From Anabaena cylindrica PCC 7122 (GTDB lineage Bacteria; Cyanobacteriota; Cyanobacteriia; Cyanobacteriales; Nostocaceae), in the NCBI RefSeq assembly GCF_000317695.1, contig NC_019772.1, positions 155,926-219,925 on the forward strand: 64,000 bases of DNA, read 5' to 3'. Positions 8,276 through 19,300 of the stretch are shown one piece after another. Made by a program: the position numbers and the translations under genes. Under the pieces are notes generated by a model that was not told the origin of the DNA, searched no databases, and worked only from the letters and a program-made list of their open reading frames with translations. The first letter of the stretch is position 1. The number at the start of each line of letters is the position of its first letter.

Positions 8276-8737
8276 ATGGTGGAACCACAACAGATAAGTT
8301 TGACAGATGGTGAATACTTGGAGAAAAGACCAGACAAAAACGTAATTTTGATTAAACCAGAGCAAATGAGTCTGACGGCTCATCAACATATTCAAAACTA
8401 TCTTGAAAGTAGTCTCAACCCTGCAATTAGCAAAGAAGAGTTAAATGCGATTTTAAGGCTATCTCAGCATTTACGGGTTTTTGGGTTACTCTCGGCCGCT
8501 GCCTATGTCAACCAAACAAATGCTCAAGGAGGAATAGTGCGATCGCGTATTCTTCCCGTGTGGAAATCGCTGCTTGGTCAACTGATCAATTCAGAAACAC
8601 CACCTTCTGAAGAAGAACTGCGCGAGATGATTGTTCAAATGGCAAAAGAAGAACCAACAAAATATATGGCAACTTGGCGCAAGTCTATGATTTTATCTAA
8701 CCATTGGAATTTTTGGGCAAGAGCTTATTCTGCATAA
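8276..8737 (+). CDS. cmr5: Type III-B small subunit Cmr5
   Basis: A 153-aa, mostly helical small subunit that lines the crRNA-target duplex next to the Cmr4 backbone. The helical core runs from about residue 31 to the end, with the Cmr5-like L-R-V-F-G-L-L-S-A-A-A-Y-V segment and a C-terminal W-R-K-S-M-I-L-S-N-H-W-N-F-W-A-R-A. The first 30 residues look like a diverged copy of what follows (P-Q-Q-I-S-L-T against P-E-Q-M-S-L-T, also visible in the DNA about 69 bp apart). The start could be 8276 (used, 2 bp after cmr4) or Met31 at 8366. Confidence 0.9.
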   Translation: MVEPQQISLTDGEYLEKRPDKNVILIKPEQMSLTAHQHIQNYLESSLNPAISKEELNAILRLSQHLRVFGLLSAAAYVNQTNAQGGIVRSRILPVWKSLLGQLINSETPPSEEELREMIVQMAKEEPTKYMATWRKSMILSNHWNFWARAYSA

Positions 8738-8771
8738 TTTAACTTTTAACTTTTAACCCTTAACTGAAGTT

Positions 8772-10496
8772 ATGTACACTGCACCTCAACTGGTTAATTT
8801 ATTAGAAAAACAACATCAACGCCGAGGAATATCGAATTTATTTAAAAAAGGGATTTTTACTCTGCAATGGAGAAGTAAAGTTGGTTGCTTTCCTCATCCC
8901 GATGTAGAAACAATGGTTTCTGCGGGAGAACCTTGTGGTGCTTGGTACGTTGCTAATGGACGACCAGGAGATAAACGCGAATTAGATAAAAACTTGGCTC
9001 AAATGCCAGAACTTCCCTTGAATGGCTATATTCCTGGTTCTTCAATTCGGGGAATTGTGCGTGCATGGGCAATGAAACGTCCCAGTATTCGTAAGCAAAT
9101 GTTGAATTTGCTGGGATGTCAACAAGGAAATGTCATTAAAGAAGGCAAAATCGAATTTTTAGATGCATGGCCTGAAACGGCAACCAAACTTGTTTTAGAT
9201 ATAGTTAACCCACAGCAAAACTTCCAGGTCTACCATGAGGGGCAAGGTAAACCACTTTCAATTTATACTTTGGGAGATGGTGAGGATACTATTCCAGTAA
9301 CAGTAGCAATTCGAGGGATTCCCGGAGAAGTTAGCCCCAAAGAAGTACAAACAGTTTGGGAATGGGTACAGCAAGCATTGAGTATTCATGGAGTTGGCAG
9401 TCGTACATCTGCGGGATATGGTCAGATTAAAGCACCTAGTGACTTTAGACCATCAGTAGAATTGCGTCAAGTTGAAAATGGCTCCACTACTAAAACCTTT
9501 GAGTTTAAACTCTACAGCCAGGGTTGTGCTGGTGCAAATCGACAACAACAAGAGTTACGTCCTTCCCACTGGCGCGGTTGGTTGCGTTCTTGGATATTGC
9601 GGTTTTTATTGGGAGTCATGTCGAAAGATAACGCAGAGAGAACCTTATGGGAACTCATGGGAATCATAGAACCAGATACCCACAAAGGTTGTGTACAAAT
9701 CCGTATGATTCCGGGGGAAGAGATTTGGGGCGATAGCTCAAGTAACCAACCCTACTTTTATGTTTGGGAGGGGAAATTACAAGTTACTGCACCAAGCGAA
9801 ATTCTCAACAAAATTATTTTACCAATTATCCGATTTGCAGTTAGTACAGGCGGTGTTGGTAGAGGTTGGCGACGACCATTACATATTTTCTATATGGAAA
9901 CTAATAACAGATCTGCAACACGGGGAAGTCATTTAGTCATCAAACACCAAATTACTAATCCAAATACTAAAAATCGAGAGACACAAGTTTACAGACTGCC
10001 ACCTAAGCCAGAAAATTGGACTTCTACCTATGATAATTGGTTGACGGCTGTGCGATCGCAGTGGGCTGAGAGAATCAACACTAATGCAAATCAGTCATTA
10101 GAAGCTGAGGTATTTTCACCCCGTACTTGTGCTGTTTATGCCGTTCCCGGGCCTTATGCCAATCCCATAGACGAGAATGATTTTGAGTGGCTAGAAACTG
10201 ATGGGGTAGAAACTCGTGGAGAAGGTATGCACCTCATTTACGAACAAACTCCTCCGCGCAATTATAAACGTAATCCAGATATCGGAGGAAATGCAGCCGA
10301 TAAAAATCCTCATTGTTCATGGGCAAGTATTAAGCGAATTAATATCCCCAGTCATGAAATAGAAGTAGATTGTCAAGAAATTGTTTGCTTATTTATGGGA
10401 GGAAAATCACCTCAGTCAAATCATATCCGCGCCCGGTTTCTTCAAGACTTAAACGAAATAGAGGGTAATGTACATTTATTCGGTATTTCTCCATAA
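8772..10496 (+). CDS. Fused Cmr6-like and Cmr1-like RAMP protein
   Basis: A 574-aa protein made of two RAMP halves. Residues about 1-222 look like Cmr6: I-P-G-S-S-I-R-G-I-V-R at 87-97 and the glycine-rich loop G-V-G-S-R-T-S-A-G-Y-G at 207-217. Residues about 243-574 look like Cmr1: E-L-R-P-S-H-W-R-G-W-L-R at 261-272 and S-T-G-G-V-G-R-G-W-R-R-P at 358-369. Cmr6 and Cmr1 sit next to each other at the 3' end of the crRNA in Cmr structures, so a fusion is structurally sensible. No separate cmr1 or cmr6 exists here, so this gene would complete the set. It follows cmr5 by 34 bp. The assignment of the second half is less certain than the first. Confidence 0.8.
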   Translation: MYTAPQLVNLLEKQHQRRGISNLFKKGIFTLQWRSKVGCFPHPDVETMVSAGEPCGAWYVANGRPGDKRELDKNLAQMPELPLNGYIPGSSIRGIVRAWAMKRPSIRKQMLNLLGCQQGNVIKEGKIEFLDAWPETATKLVLDIVNPQQNFQVYHEGQGKPLSIYTLGDGEDTIPVTVAIRGIPGEVSPKEVQTVWEWVQQALSIHGVGSRTSAGYGQIKAPSDFRPSVELRQVENGSTTKTFEFKLYSQGCAGANRQQQELRPSHWRGWLRSWILRFLLGVMSKDNAERTLWELMGIIEPDTHKGCVQIRMIPGEEIWGDSSSNQPYFYVWEGKLQVTAPSEILNKIILPIIRFAVSTGGVGRGWRRPLHIFYMETNNRSATRGSHLVIKHQITNPNTKNRETQVYRLPPKPENWTSTYDNWLTAVRSQWAERINTNANQSLEAEVFSPRTCAVYAVPGPYANPIDENDFEWLETDGVETRGEGMHLIYEQTPPRNYKRNPDIGGNAADKNPHCSWASIKRINIPSHEIEVDCQEIVCLFMGGKSPQSNHIRARFLQDLNEIEGNVHLFGISP

Positions 10497-10539
10497 ATTA
10501 TTCTGCTGCACAAGCGAACGGGAAATTACCAAGAATTAG

Positions 10540-11394
10540 TTAAAATTTCTTCCAAGCATCAGCAACATAAGCCGAATCAACCACAGTACCAATTAAATTT
10601 ACAGGAGTATTTGCTGACGCATAGTATTTAACTTTTTGTGATAGCCCATCAATAGCATTAATTCTTTGCTTACCAGGACGAATATAAACTACTAAAACAG
10701 CCCTATTTGGTAGTAGATTAAGAACTTTCTGAAGTTGGTCAACTACTCTGTCTTCTATTAATTTGCTGATTTCTATTTCTGTTAAATCATTTTTCTCTGT
10801 ATCTGCAATTAATTGGTAATTTACCAAATCTAGAATTACAACGTCGCCAGAAAGCTTAATGCGTTTGGCTGCGTTTACAATTTGTGCAGATTTAAATCCT
10901 CGTTGTGCCAATAGTTGATATTCTTCTGGATAATCATCTGGTATGAGTGGCTGCTGTTGTGGAATTACATAATCAATAGATATTCCTCCAACTACTTTTT
11001 CTCTGTCTAAAATTTGTTGAAGATTACTAACTTGTTGTCCCACGACTTCACTGACTGATGTTTGTAGTCGTCGTTCAACTTCCTGACGCACTAGCTGACG
11101 TGCTTCTTTAAGACTTTGATTAAACAGGTAAACACTGATAGCCCCAGCTACTCCTAAAATTAATGCCAGCACCACAAACGAAACATTAATTGCACCAACA
11201 AAACTACCAAAACTATTATTCAAACGTGTATTAGCATCTTGTAGAAACTGGATTTGGCTTTTGAGCAGTTCGACATCAGGTACTGGTGATGGTTTGGGAG
11301 TTGATGGAGAGGGAGAAGGAGTTTGGGCGACGAATAATACCCAATTCTGAATTAGCCATACTCCAGCTAAATTATACAGATTTTGCAAGTGCAT
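10540..11394 (-). CDS. Two-TM protein with cytoplasmic domain, convergent with the Cmr operon
   Basis: A 284-aa protein of unknown family. Residues 8-24 form a hydrophobic segment, then a Pro/Ser linker (25-40), a short coiled coil (about 41-63), a second TM (66-92), a charged coiled coil (93-132) and a C-terminal alpha/beta domain (138-284) with hydrophobic strands such as V-V-I-L-D-L and A-V-L-V-V-Y-I-R-P. The topology puts this domain in the cytoplasm. The gene ends 43 bp from the end of the Cmr6/Cmr1 gene, on the opposite strand. Membrane proteins are a known class of type III effectors, and no other candidate lies next to this cyclase-positive Cas10. That link is inference; I recognise no CARF motif. 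Confidence 0.6.
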   Translation of the reverse strand: MHLQNLYNLAGVWLIQNWVLFVAQTPSPSPSTPKPSPVPDVELLKSQIQFLQDANTRLNNSFGSFVGAINVSFVVLALILGVAGAISVYLFNQSLKEARQLVRQEVERRLQTSVSEVVGQQVSNLQQILDREKVVGGISIDYVIPQQQPLIPDDYPEEYQLLAQRGFKSAQIVNAAKRIKLSGDVVILDLVNYQLIADTEKNDLTEIEISKLIEDRVVDQLQKVLNLLPNRAVLVVYIRPGKQRINAIDGLSQKVKYYASANTPVNLIGTVVDSAYVADAWKKF

Positions 11395-11461
11395 ACAGAA
11401 TTATTTTATTTCCAGTTTATTTTCTAGTATATAAACACTCAGGTCTAAAGATACCCTCGAT

Positions 11462-11689
11462 GGGAGCATCTCAAATTTGTTAGAACAGATGAACTAGCAG
11501 CTAGGGGTGAAAATCAGCGAAAATAAAGGAAGAAATCAAGGGAGCATCTCAATTATGGAACCAGCTAATCAGAAAAAACTTCAGGAGCATCTCAAAGCCA
11601 TAGCCGGAATTCTATATCAAGAAGCAAAAACTGAAAAATTAGAAAGTTTAGCAGGAATTGAAAGAACAATTCTTAGCAGACTTTATTGA
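11462..11689 (+). pseudogene. 5' relic of an ISKra4-like transposase
   Basis: From ATG 11555 the frame encodes M-E-P-A-N-Q-K-K-L-Q-E-H-L-K-A-I-A-G-I-L-Y and L-E-S-L-A-G-I-E-R-T-I, the N-terminus I associate with cyanobacterial ISKra4-family transposases (normally about 350-450 aa). Only 45 residues remain before the stop. Upstream, GGGAGCATCTCAA occurs at 11462 and 11540, the first probably marking the element's left inverted repeat. The coding part ends 5 bp before the terminus of another IS (11694), which probably truncated it. Confidence 0.55.
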
Positions 11690-11693
11690 TAAT

Positions 11694-11722
11694 CAATACT
11701 GTAGCCAAAAAAAGAGTATAAG
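11694..11722. mobile_element. Relic terminus of the IS4-like element found at 50842-54502
   Basis: The sequence starting CAATACTGTAGCCAAA followed by AAAAGAG-T-ATAA matches about 28 of the first 29 bases of the right end (read inward) of the IS at 50842-54502. No transposase is attached. It marks an old insertion or recombination event that broke the ISKra4-like gene. Confidence 0.75.
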
Positions 11723-11799
11723 TAGCAGAAGCTACTGCGTGGGCGGCGGAGAATGTCAAGGCATCGGATGGAAGAGAATGTTTGGAAAGAAGTAGTTAA
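11722..11799 (+). pseudogene. Possible relic of the C-terminus of an AEP-primase-like gene
   Basis: The frame reads V-A-E-A-T-A-W-A-A-E-N before diverging and stopping. The C-terminus of the primase at 47170-49740 contains V-A-E-A-T-A-W-I-A-G-N, and the DNA is close over the first 24 bases (three differences). It abuts the IS terminus relic. Short length keeps confidence low. Confidence 0.35.
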
Positions 11800-11942
11800 A
11801 TAAGCTGACGAAAGCTTGACAGTCTGTTGTGTCTAAAGATAGATTAATGAATAAAGCTATCTGTAGCAAATTTCATTAAGAGCAACGCCACAGCCAGCGC
11901 AAATACACATAAATTTAAGTACATCGTTATCAGCAAAGCATC

Positions 11943-12674
11943 ATGAGCCAAACCTTAATCACGCAAGAATTCGGGATTATCATAGCTGCTAAAAATCATA
12001 AACCAACAATACTCAATCCAGATTTTCTCAAATATAGTGGCATCGTCCCGATTGAATGGGAATTGGCTCGTCAACCAATATATACCCAAAGCGTATCCCA
12101 AGTTGCTTTCACCAACGGCATCGCTATCATAGCTGAACCAACACGAGTCATGTTCATAGAAGCTATTGAAAACAAAGCAGTAGAAGAAATTGCCGTTCCA
12201 GCTATTGCTAAAAAATATGTTGAAGCCTTACCCAACGTCGAATATGAAGCTGTAGGAATTAATCCTAGAGGCTACATCAGTTTTGACCAGCAGCAAGATG
12301 CCGCCCGTTTATTTCTCACAGAAACACTGTTAGCATCGGGTGCTTGGCAGGAAGTTGGGACTGCACCTGTCCGGGCAACACTGAACTTAGCTTACACTTT
12401 GGAACGCGGGCCATTTTATCTGAGTATAAATGAAGCGGCATTGCGGAACCCAGATGAAACAAGCACCCCAATTTTATTGTTCAGCGGTAGTTTTAGCTAC
12501 GAAGTCAAAAGTGAAACTCCACTTGAACGTAAGAGTAGTCTGCATCAAGCCCTTGATAATTGGCAAGCAGACTTATCTGCTTACCAAGAAATTATCAGTA
12601 CTAAATTTCTTGGCAAAATCAGTGAAGACGGAACTCTACTAACAAATGTATTTGCCATGAGTAATGCTGTTTAA
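11943..12674 (+). CDS. Conserved hypothetical protein (243 aa)
   Basis: No recognisable enzymatic motif, no signal peptide and no TM segment; no cysteine. The sequence alternates short hydrophobic strands (F-G-I-I-I-A-A, V-A-F-T-N-G-I-A-I-I-A-E) with acidic helices, including V-E-E-I-A-V-P-A-I-A-K-K-Y-V-E-A-L-P-N-V-E-Y-E-A-V-G-I-N-P-R-G. It looks like a soluble alpha/beta or beta-barrel protein. I believe similar proteins exist in other cyanobacteria but cannot name the family. It sits alone, between the IS relics and the giant gene, with about 270 bp of non-coding sequence before it. Confidence 0.65.
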   Translation: MSQTLITQEFGIIIAAKNHKPTILNPDFLKYSGIVPIEWELARQPIYTQSVSQVAFTNGIAIIAEPTRVMFIEAIENKAVEEIAVPAIAKKYVEALPNVEYEAVGINPRGYISFDQQQDAARLFLTETLLASGAWQEVGTAPVRATLNLAYTLERGPFYLSINEAALRNPDETSTPILLFSGSFSYEVKSETPLERKSSLHQALDNWQADLSAYQEIISTKFLGKISEDGTLLTNVFAMSNAV

Positions 12675-13343
12675 GTCGTAAATATAAAGATCGTTAAGTA
12701 GGTGGGCTAGAAAATTCATAACTATGTAACAAAATGTAAATTCAGCGTTTACCTTACCAATAAGTTATTTCACCGTTTTTACAAAACTAAACATATCTCT
12801 GTTTTATCCTGCCTACTTACCTCATACTGCTGTGACTAGACATTGAAAGTGCAACATTAGAGATTAGCTAAAATTTTATGTTGGACTATTGTAATTGGCA
12901 CAGACTTTATTTCTAGCCAAAGACCATAAGTAAACCCTGTCTAAGTTGAAATCTGTAGTTTTTTGATAGGAAAATCTCCAGTTTTCAAAATTGACGGAGT
13001 ATAGACATCTCCAGCAAAAGAATGTAGAGCCGAGAATCCCTAACCAGATCACGTCTCTACAAAAATTTGAGATATAGCAACGGACAGGAAGGTTAGGACA
13101 CCAACTGATTATAAAACCTAGACACCAAAAAACTTTTCAGGCTGTCACCTGTTAAGAGTCACCCGCTATAACGCATATTTCATTTTTGGAGATACTTAGT
13201 ATCTGAACAGTTTAGCGCACAGAGTATTAACTATTGCTAATCTTTCACACTTGTAAATCTCCTGTAATCGCTCTTTTCGGAAACTTCCTCCAAAAACCAT
13301 CTTCTAACAATTACTTACGTATTAAAAATAATTAGAGGTCTCA
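12675..13343. other. Long leader region of the giant gene
   Basis: 669 bp with no ORF I can support. It probably contains the promoter of the giant gene, but no clear -35/-10 pair stands out. An AGAGG ribosome-binding site at 13334-13338 lies 5 nt before the ATG at 13344, supporting that start. An ATATAGCAACGGACAGG stretch near 13073 resembles dispersed cyanobacterial intergenic repeats and shares its first nine bases (ATATAGCAA) with sequence near 47069. Confidence 0.5.
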
Positions 13344-16300
13344 ATGCTAGGGATAAATGAGTTGTTCCCAACCACCGACTCACTGCTGGTGAATGACGGG
13401 TCTATAATGTCCGTGATTGAAGATCCATTAAAGTTGAGTCAAGGAATTGGAATTTATGCAAATAACTCCTCAAATGGACTTATTGGCGCTTCCAGCACAG
13501 ACCTGATCATAATTGATAATTCATTATCTCCAACTTCTTTTGCAGAAGAGTTTTCCATAACTTCAGTTCCTCCGTTCTTTAAACCAAACTCAACTACTAG
13601 CTTTGACCTGCTCACAGGGACTACAAGTGATAAACCATTAGTTGGCTTTTTAAATCAGAATGAAGCCATTTACCATTTCCTAAATACTCCCCCAGCCGGA
13701 AAAAGTAATAGTAATCAGCAGATTGACACTAAAAGTGTACCTAGTGAAACAAACTCAAGTCAGCAATTTAAGCAACTAACACCGGAAATATTAGAAAAAT
13801 TCCGTACCGAGGCGATCGCTCGATGGGCAAATGCAGGCATTACTCCCGGAGAACAAGGTATACTCAAGGAAGTACAATTAGCGATCGCTGATTTACCTGG
13901 TTATAAACTGGGTTTAACTCAAGGATATGTCGTTACCATTGACCAAGATGCGGCTGGTACTGCATGGTTTATTGATTCTTCACCTAGTGATGATGTAGAG
14001 TTTAGCAATATAGTTTCTGCAAGCGAGTTGCAGGCAATTGAAAGCGACTTAGCTTTTGGGCGCGTAGATTTATTGACAGTAATGACTCACGAGTTTGGTC
14101 ATGTACTAGGTCTGGATCACTTAGATTCTAATAGTGTAATGAGTGAGGCATTGGCAATAGGAACAAGACGCTTGCTCACACAGGAAATTCTAGAAAATAG
14201 TAAAGCAGATCAACCCATTAATGAAGCACTAGAGCTAAATTTATCAACAATTTCTGCTCAAAATGGCATAGTTGTCGGTAATTTAAGTACAACTGATACA
14301 ATTAACCCTACTCGTAGTGGTAGATACAGTGATGATTACCAGTTAATTGATTTTACTGTGGGGAAACTTGTTACCCTTAACCTATCTTCCCCAAACTTTG
14401 ATACCTATCTCCAACTTATCAATATAGATACAGGACAAGTCATTGCTCAGGATGATAACTCTGGGACTGGGAATAACTCATTGCTCAGATTTACTCCTAT
14501 TGAAGGCATAAACTACATAGTGCGGTCTACCAGTTACAGTAGCGGCAGGACAGGAACATACAGCCTCATTGCCACCTCTGGTGCGCCGGACTTAGTAATC
14601 ACAGATGCAACTGCACCCATTACCGCTCCTGAACGCAGCACTATTTCCTTAACTTGGACTGTCACCAACCAAGGAGAAGGCGTAGCGGCAAACGATTGGT
14701 CTGACTACGTTTACTTGTCAGATAACACTGTTTTTGATAGCTCAGACAGCTATATTGGCTATTTGGGGAATGGAGATAAAATTCCATTAGCCCCTGGTGC
14801 CAGTTACATAAGCACCCAAAACCTGGCACTACCAGAAAGGGTAGGAGCAGGAAAACAGTATTTGCTATTTGTTGCCGACCGAGATAATAACATAATTGAA
14901 GCAAGTGAAACCAATAACGTCCGGGCTGTTCCCATCGACATTACCGTACCGGATTTGGTAGTAACAGGAGCAACTGCACCCATTGCTGTCACAGTAGGCA
15001 GCACTGCTGAAGTATCTTGGACAGTACTCAACCAAGGTAACGTGCAGGCAACCCATCGCTGGTACGATGCCATTTACCTGTCCAATGACCAAACTTTGGA
15101 TGGAACAGATACGCAGGTGAGCGGGTTTGATTCTGGGATTTCAGGGACATCTCTATTGGCTGGTGATACTTACACCTTGACACAAACATTGAATATTCCC
15201 AATACTACACTGGGAAATCGCTATTTGTTATTTGTCGCGGACGCAGACAACAATCAATATGAAACTAACGAAAATAACAACGTTAAAGCTATTTCGGTGG
15301 AAGTTAAGGCCCCGGACTTGATGATAACTGCCGGCTCGGCACCAGTTACAGCAGGAATCAGTGAGGGAATTACCGTCAACTGGACAGTTACAAACCAGGG
15401 AGATGTGGTTGCAGGGGCAGATTGGTACGACTATTTCTATTTGTCAGATGACCCAATTTATGATGATTCAGATCAGTATATTACAGAGAAATGGACAGGT
15501 GATCTGATTCCCCTAGGCAGTAATACCACATACACTGCTACGCATACATTTAATATTCCTAGCGATGCCACAGCAGGCAATCGTTATTTACTAGTAGTTG
15601 CTGACCGAGATCACTACCAGCAAGAAACCAACGAGAACAACAACTTTTATGCAATTCCGATCATAATTAAAGCACCAGATTTAACGGTTACAGATGCAAC
15701 CGCTAGTGCGAACAGTGCAGATCCAGAAACAACTTTATCAGTTTCCTACATCGTAAAAAACCAAGGAGAAGTAAGTGCCAATCAGGGTTGGTATGACCAA
15801 ATCTTCTTGTCCTATGATGAGGTGTGGGATAGCTCAGATACTTACCTCAATAAGCGTTATACCTCTACAGAAACACCATTGGCAGCAGATGCCACTTATA
15901 CCGTTAATAATCTCAGCTTAACATTGCCAGGAGGAGCGATCGGTCAAGCAGGTAATCGCTACCTCCTTGTAGTGGCTGATGCTTACAACTATCAGAGTGA
16001 AACCAACGAAAATAACAATGTTAAAGCCATTCCTCTAACGATTGCCGGAGTTACAAGTGCCAACGCAGACTTGACGGTGACAGCAATTAACGCACCAATA
16101 AATGTTAGCACACAACAAAATATCACCGTTGCTTGGACAGGTAAGAATATCGGTAACTTACCTACCAGTGCCAGTTATTGGTATGACCAAGTGTACATTT
16201 CCAGTGATGCTATCCTGGATACCAGCGATACCTACCTAGACGAAACCTACGGCGATCGCACACTGACCCCTGGGCAAGAGTACACTCAAGAGTTAAATAT

Positions 16301-19300
16301 CACAATTCCTCAAGGGAGAACTGGTACTCAGTACTTATTGGTAGTAGCAGACAATTACAACTATCAAGAAGAAATCAACGAAACTAATAACGTCCGGGCG
16401 CTGCAAATTGATGTTCAAACTCCCGATTTACAGGTAACTGCGTCAACTACTCCGACTCAGGCTTATGCTGGGGCGCAGATAGAAGTGAGTTGGACGGTTG
16501 AAAATCAAGGGAACGGTAGTACAGTGACTCAGTGGTACAACTCCGTATATTTGTCAGATGACGACACGCTTTCTACTGCTACAGACATTTTGTTAAAGGA
16601 TGCAGAAACGCAAAAGTTATTACCTTTAGACAGCGGCACTGGCTATACTGTGACGCAATTGCTTTCACTACCGAATACTGTCACAAAGGGCAGCAAATAT
16701 TTGCTATTTGTAGCAGACCGGGGTAATCAGCAGGGTGAATCAAATGAGAATAACAATGTCAAAGCCGTTTCTATCAACATTGTTGACAAAGACCCAAATT
16801 TACCGTTACTACAAACAGGTAGTCCAGTCCAAAACCAAAATAGTCCCCAACTTCTTACTAATCCTAACACTGCCACTTACATTCCTCTCTCTAGCAGTTT
16901 AACCACAGGATTGCTGGGTGAATATTATCTTTCTAGTAACAGTGTCACTACCTTTCCTGACTTTAGCACTCTCCAACCTACCTATACCAAAGTTGATCAA
17001 CAGGTAAACTTCAACTTTGAAAATAATAATTTTGCTAATATTCCGGGCTTGACAAATAATTTTGCAGTTCGTTGGACAGGAAAAATTAATATTGCTACAG
17101 CAGGAGATATAACTTTTTACACAACAAAAGATTACTATACTAACGGTAATCGCCTCTACATTGATGGGCAATTGCTGATTGATAATCAGGGGTATTACTC
17201 GCAAGAACTCTCGCAAACAATTAACCTAACTCAAGGCGAACATGACCTGCGCTTAGAATTCTTTGATAACAATCACCACTACGGAAGTGGGGTAAATCTT
17301 AGTTACACTCCAGTGGGAGGCAGTAAGCAGCTAATTCCTGCCAGTGTTTTAACACCGACATCTGTAACACCGCCTCAAGACTTAGCTGATTTAAAGATTA
17401 GTGGGGTAACAGCTCCCACCGTGATCACTAAAGGGCAAACTATCAACACTACCTGGACTGTTACCAATCAAAGTAGTAATACTACCCAGAGTCGTTGGTA
17501 TGATAACATTTACCTTTCTGATGACCTGATCCTAGATAGTGCAGATACGCTAATAACTGGCTTGACCGCAGATACGGACTTAGCAGGTGGCAGTACCTAC
17601 ACGCAAACCAAGAGCATTAAAATTCCGACAACTGTTGAGTTGGGAAATAAATATTTACTGTTTGCGGTTAATCCAGATAATACCGAAATTGAGAGCGAAC
17701 GCACTAACAATGCCTACGCTTTACCCGTTATTATTACCAACCCTGACCTGATTGTAACAGCAGCAACAGTTCCAGCGACCGCAGCCGAGCGTTCATCAAT
17801 AACAGTGAACTGGACTGTAAAAAACCAAGGAAATGTATTAGCTAATGCTAATAGCTGGTATGACTCAGTTTACCTTTCCGATAACACTGTTTTTGATAAT
17901 TCAGATCGCTACATGGGTGATATCTGGATTAACGGCAACCAAGAAGCAGGAGAAACTTATAGTCAGAGCGAGATTTTTACATTACCACAAAATACTGGGT
18001 CAGGGAAATGGTATGTGCTGGTAGTAGCTGATAGAAACAACTATCAAGCAGAAACCAGTGAAACTAACAACATCTATGCTATCCCGATTAATATTACAAT
18101 TCCGGATCTGACTATTATCACCAGCAGCACTCCCACAACAGCAGCACTGGGTGAAACAGTTGCTGTGTCTTGGACAGTCAAAAATTCGGGAGATGTATCA
18201 GCAGCAGCAGAGCGGTATGATTCAGTTTATCTCTCCGATGATGCCAAATTTGATGTCACGGACACCTATGTTGCTGACTTTTACCTCAGTAATTCTTCCC
18301 CTTTAGCCGCAGGTGCAAGTGAAGTTCGCACTGAAAGTATTATAATTCCCAACTCCCCCCTGGGACAACGTTACTTGCTGTTTGTGGGCGATCGCTATAA
18401 TTATCAAAGTGAAACTGACGAAACTAACAACGTCTGGGCAACTCCCATCACCATCACTGCCCCAGATTTAGTCGTGTCAGATGCCACAGCCCCAATCACC
18501 GCTACACAAGGGGAAACGGTATCACTATCTTGGACAGTTACCAACCAAGGAAATGTTGTTGCTGAAACAGATTGGTACGACTCAGTATATCTCTCGGATG
18601 ATGCAACCTTTGACGACTCAGACGAATACATTATCGACCGATGGAATTATGAAAACACCCCTTTAGCGGCTGGAGCCAGCTACAATATTCCACAAGACAT
18701 CACAATTCCCACTAATGCTAAAGCAGGTAGTCGTTATTTGCTGTTCATTACAGATACATATAGCAACTACCAAGGAGAAACTAACGAAAACAACAATACC
18801 AGAGCAGTCCCCATCTACATTAAAGCTGCTGACTTGGTAATCTCTGACGCTAGTACTTCTGCTACTACTGTTGCCCCTGGCTCTACCCTCTCACTCTCCT
18901 ACACAGTCAAAAACCAAGGTGAAAGCACAGCTTCTCAGGATTGGTATGACTACATCTATTTATCTAACGATGCTGTTTACGACGACTCTGATTATCAACT
19001 TGACTATCGCTGGAATTATGCAGAAACTCCTCTGGCAGTAGATGGTACTTATACAGTCGATAATATTAGCGTCACATTACCGAACGATCCCATTGGTCAA
19101 GCCGGAAATCGTTACCTGCTATTTGTCACAGACAGAGATAACTATCAAAGTGAAACCAACGAAAATAACAATGTCAAGGCGATTTCCTTGACAATTGCAG
19201 GTGAAAATGCTGACTTAGAAGTGATAGCAGCAATAGCCCCCAGTGTAGTATCAACACAGCAAAATATTTCAGTATCTTGGACAGTCAAGAACATAGGTGC

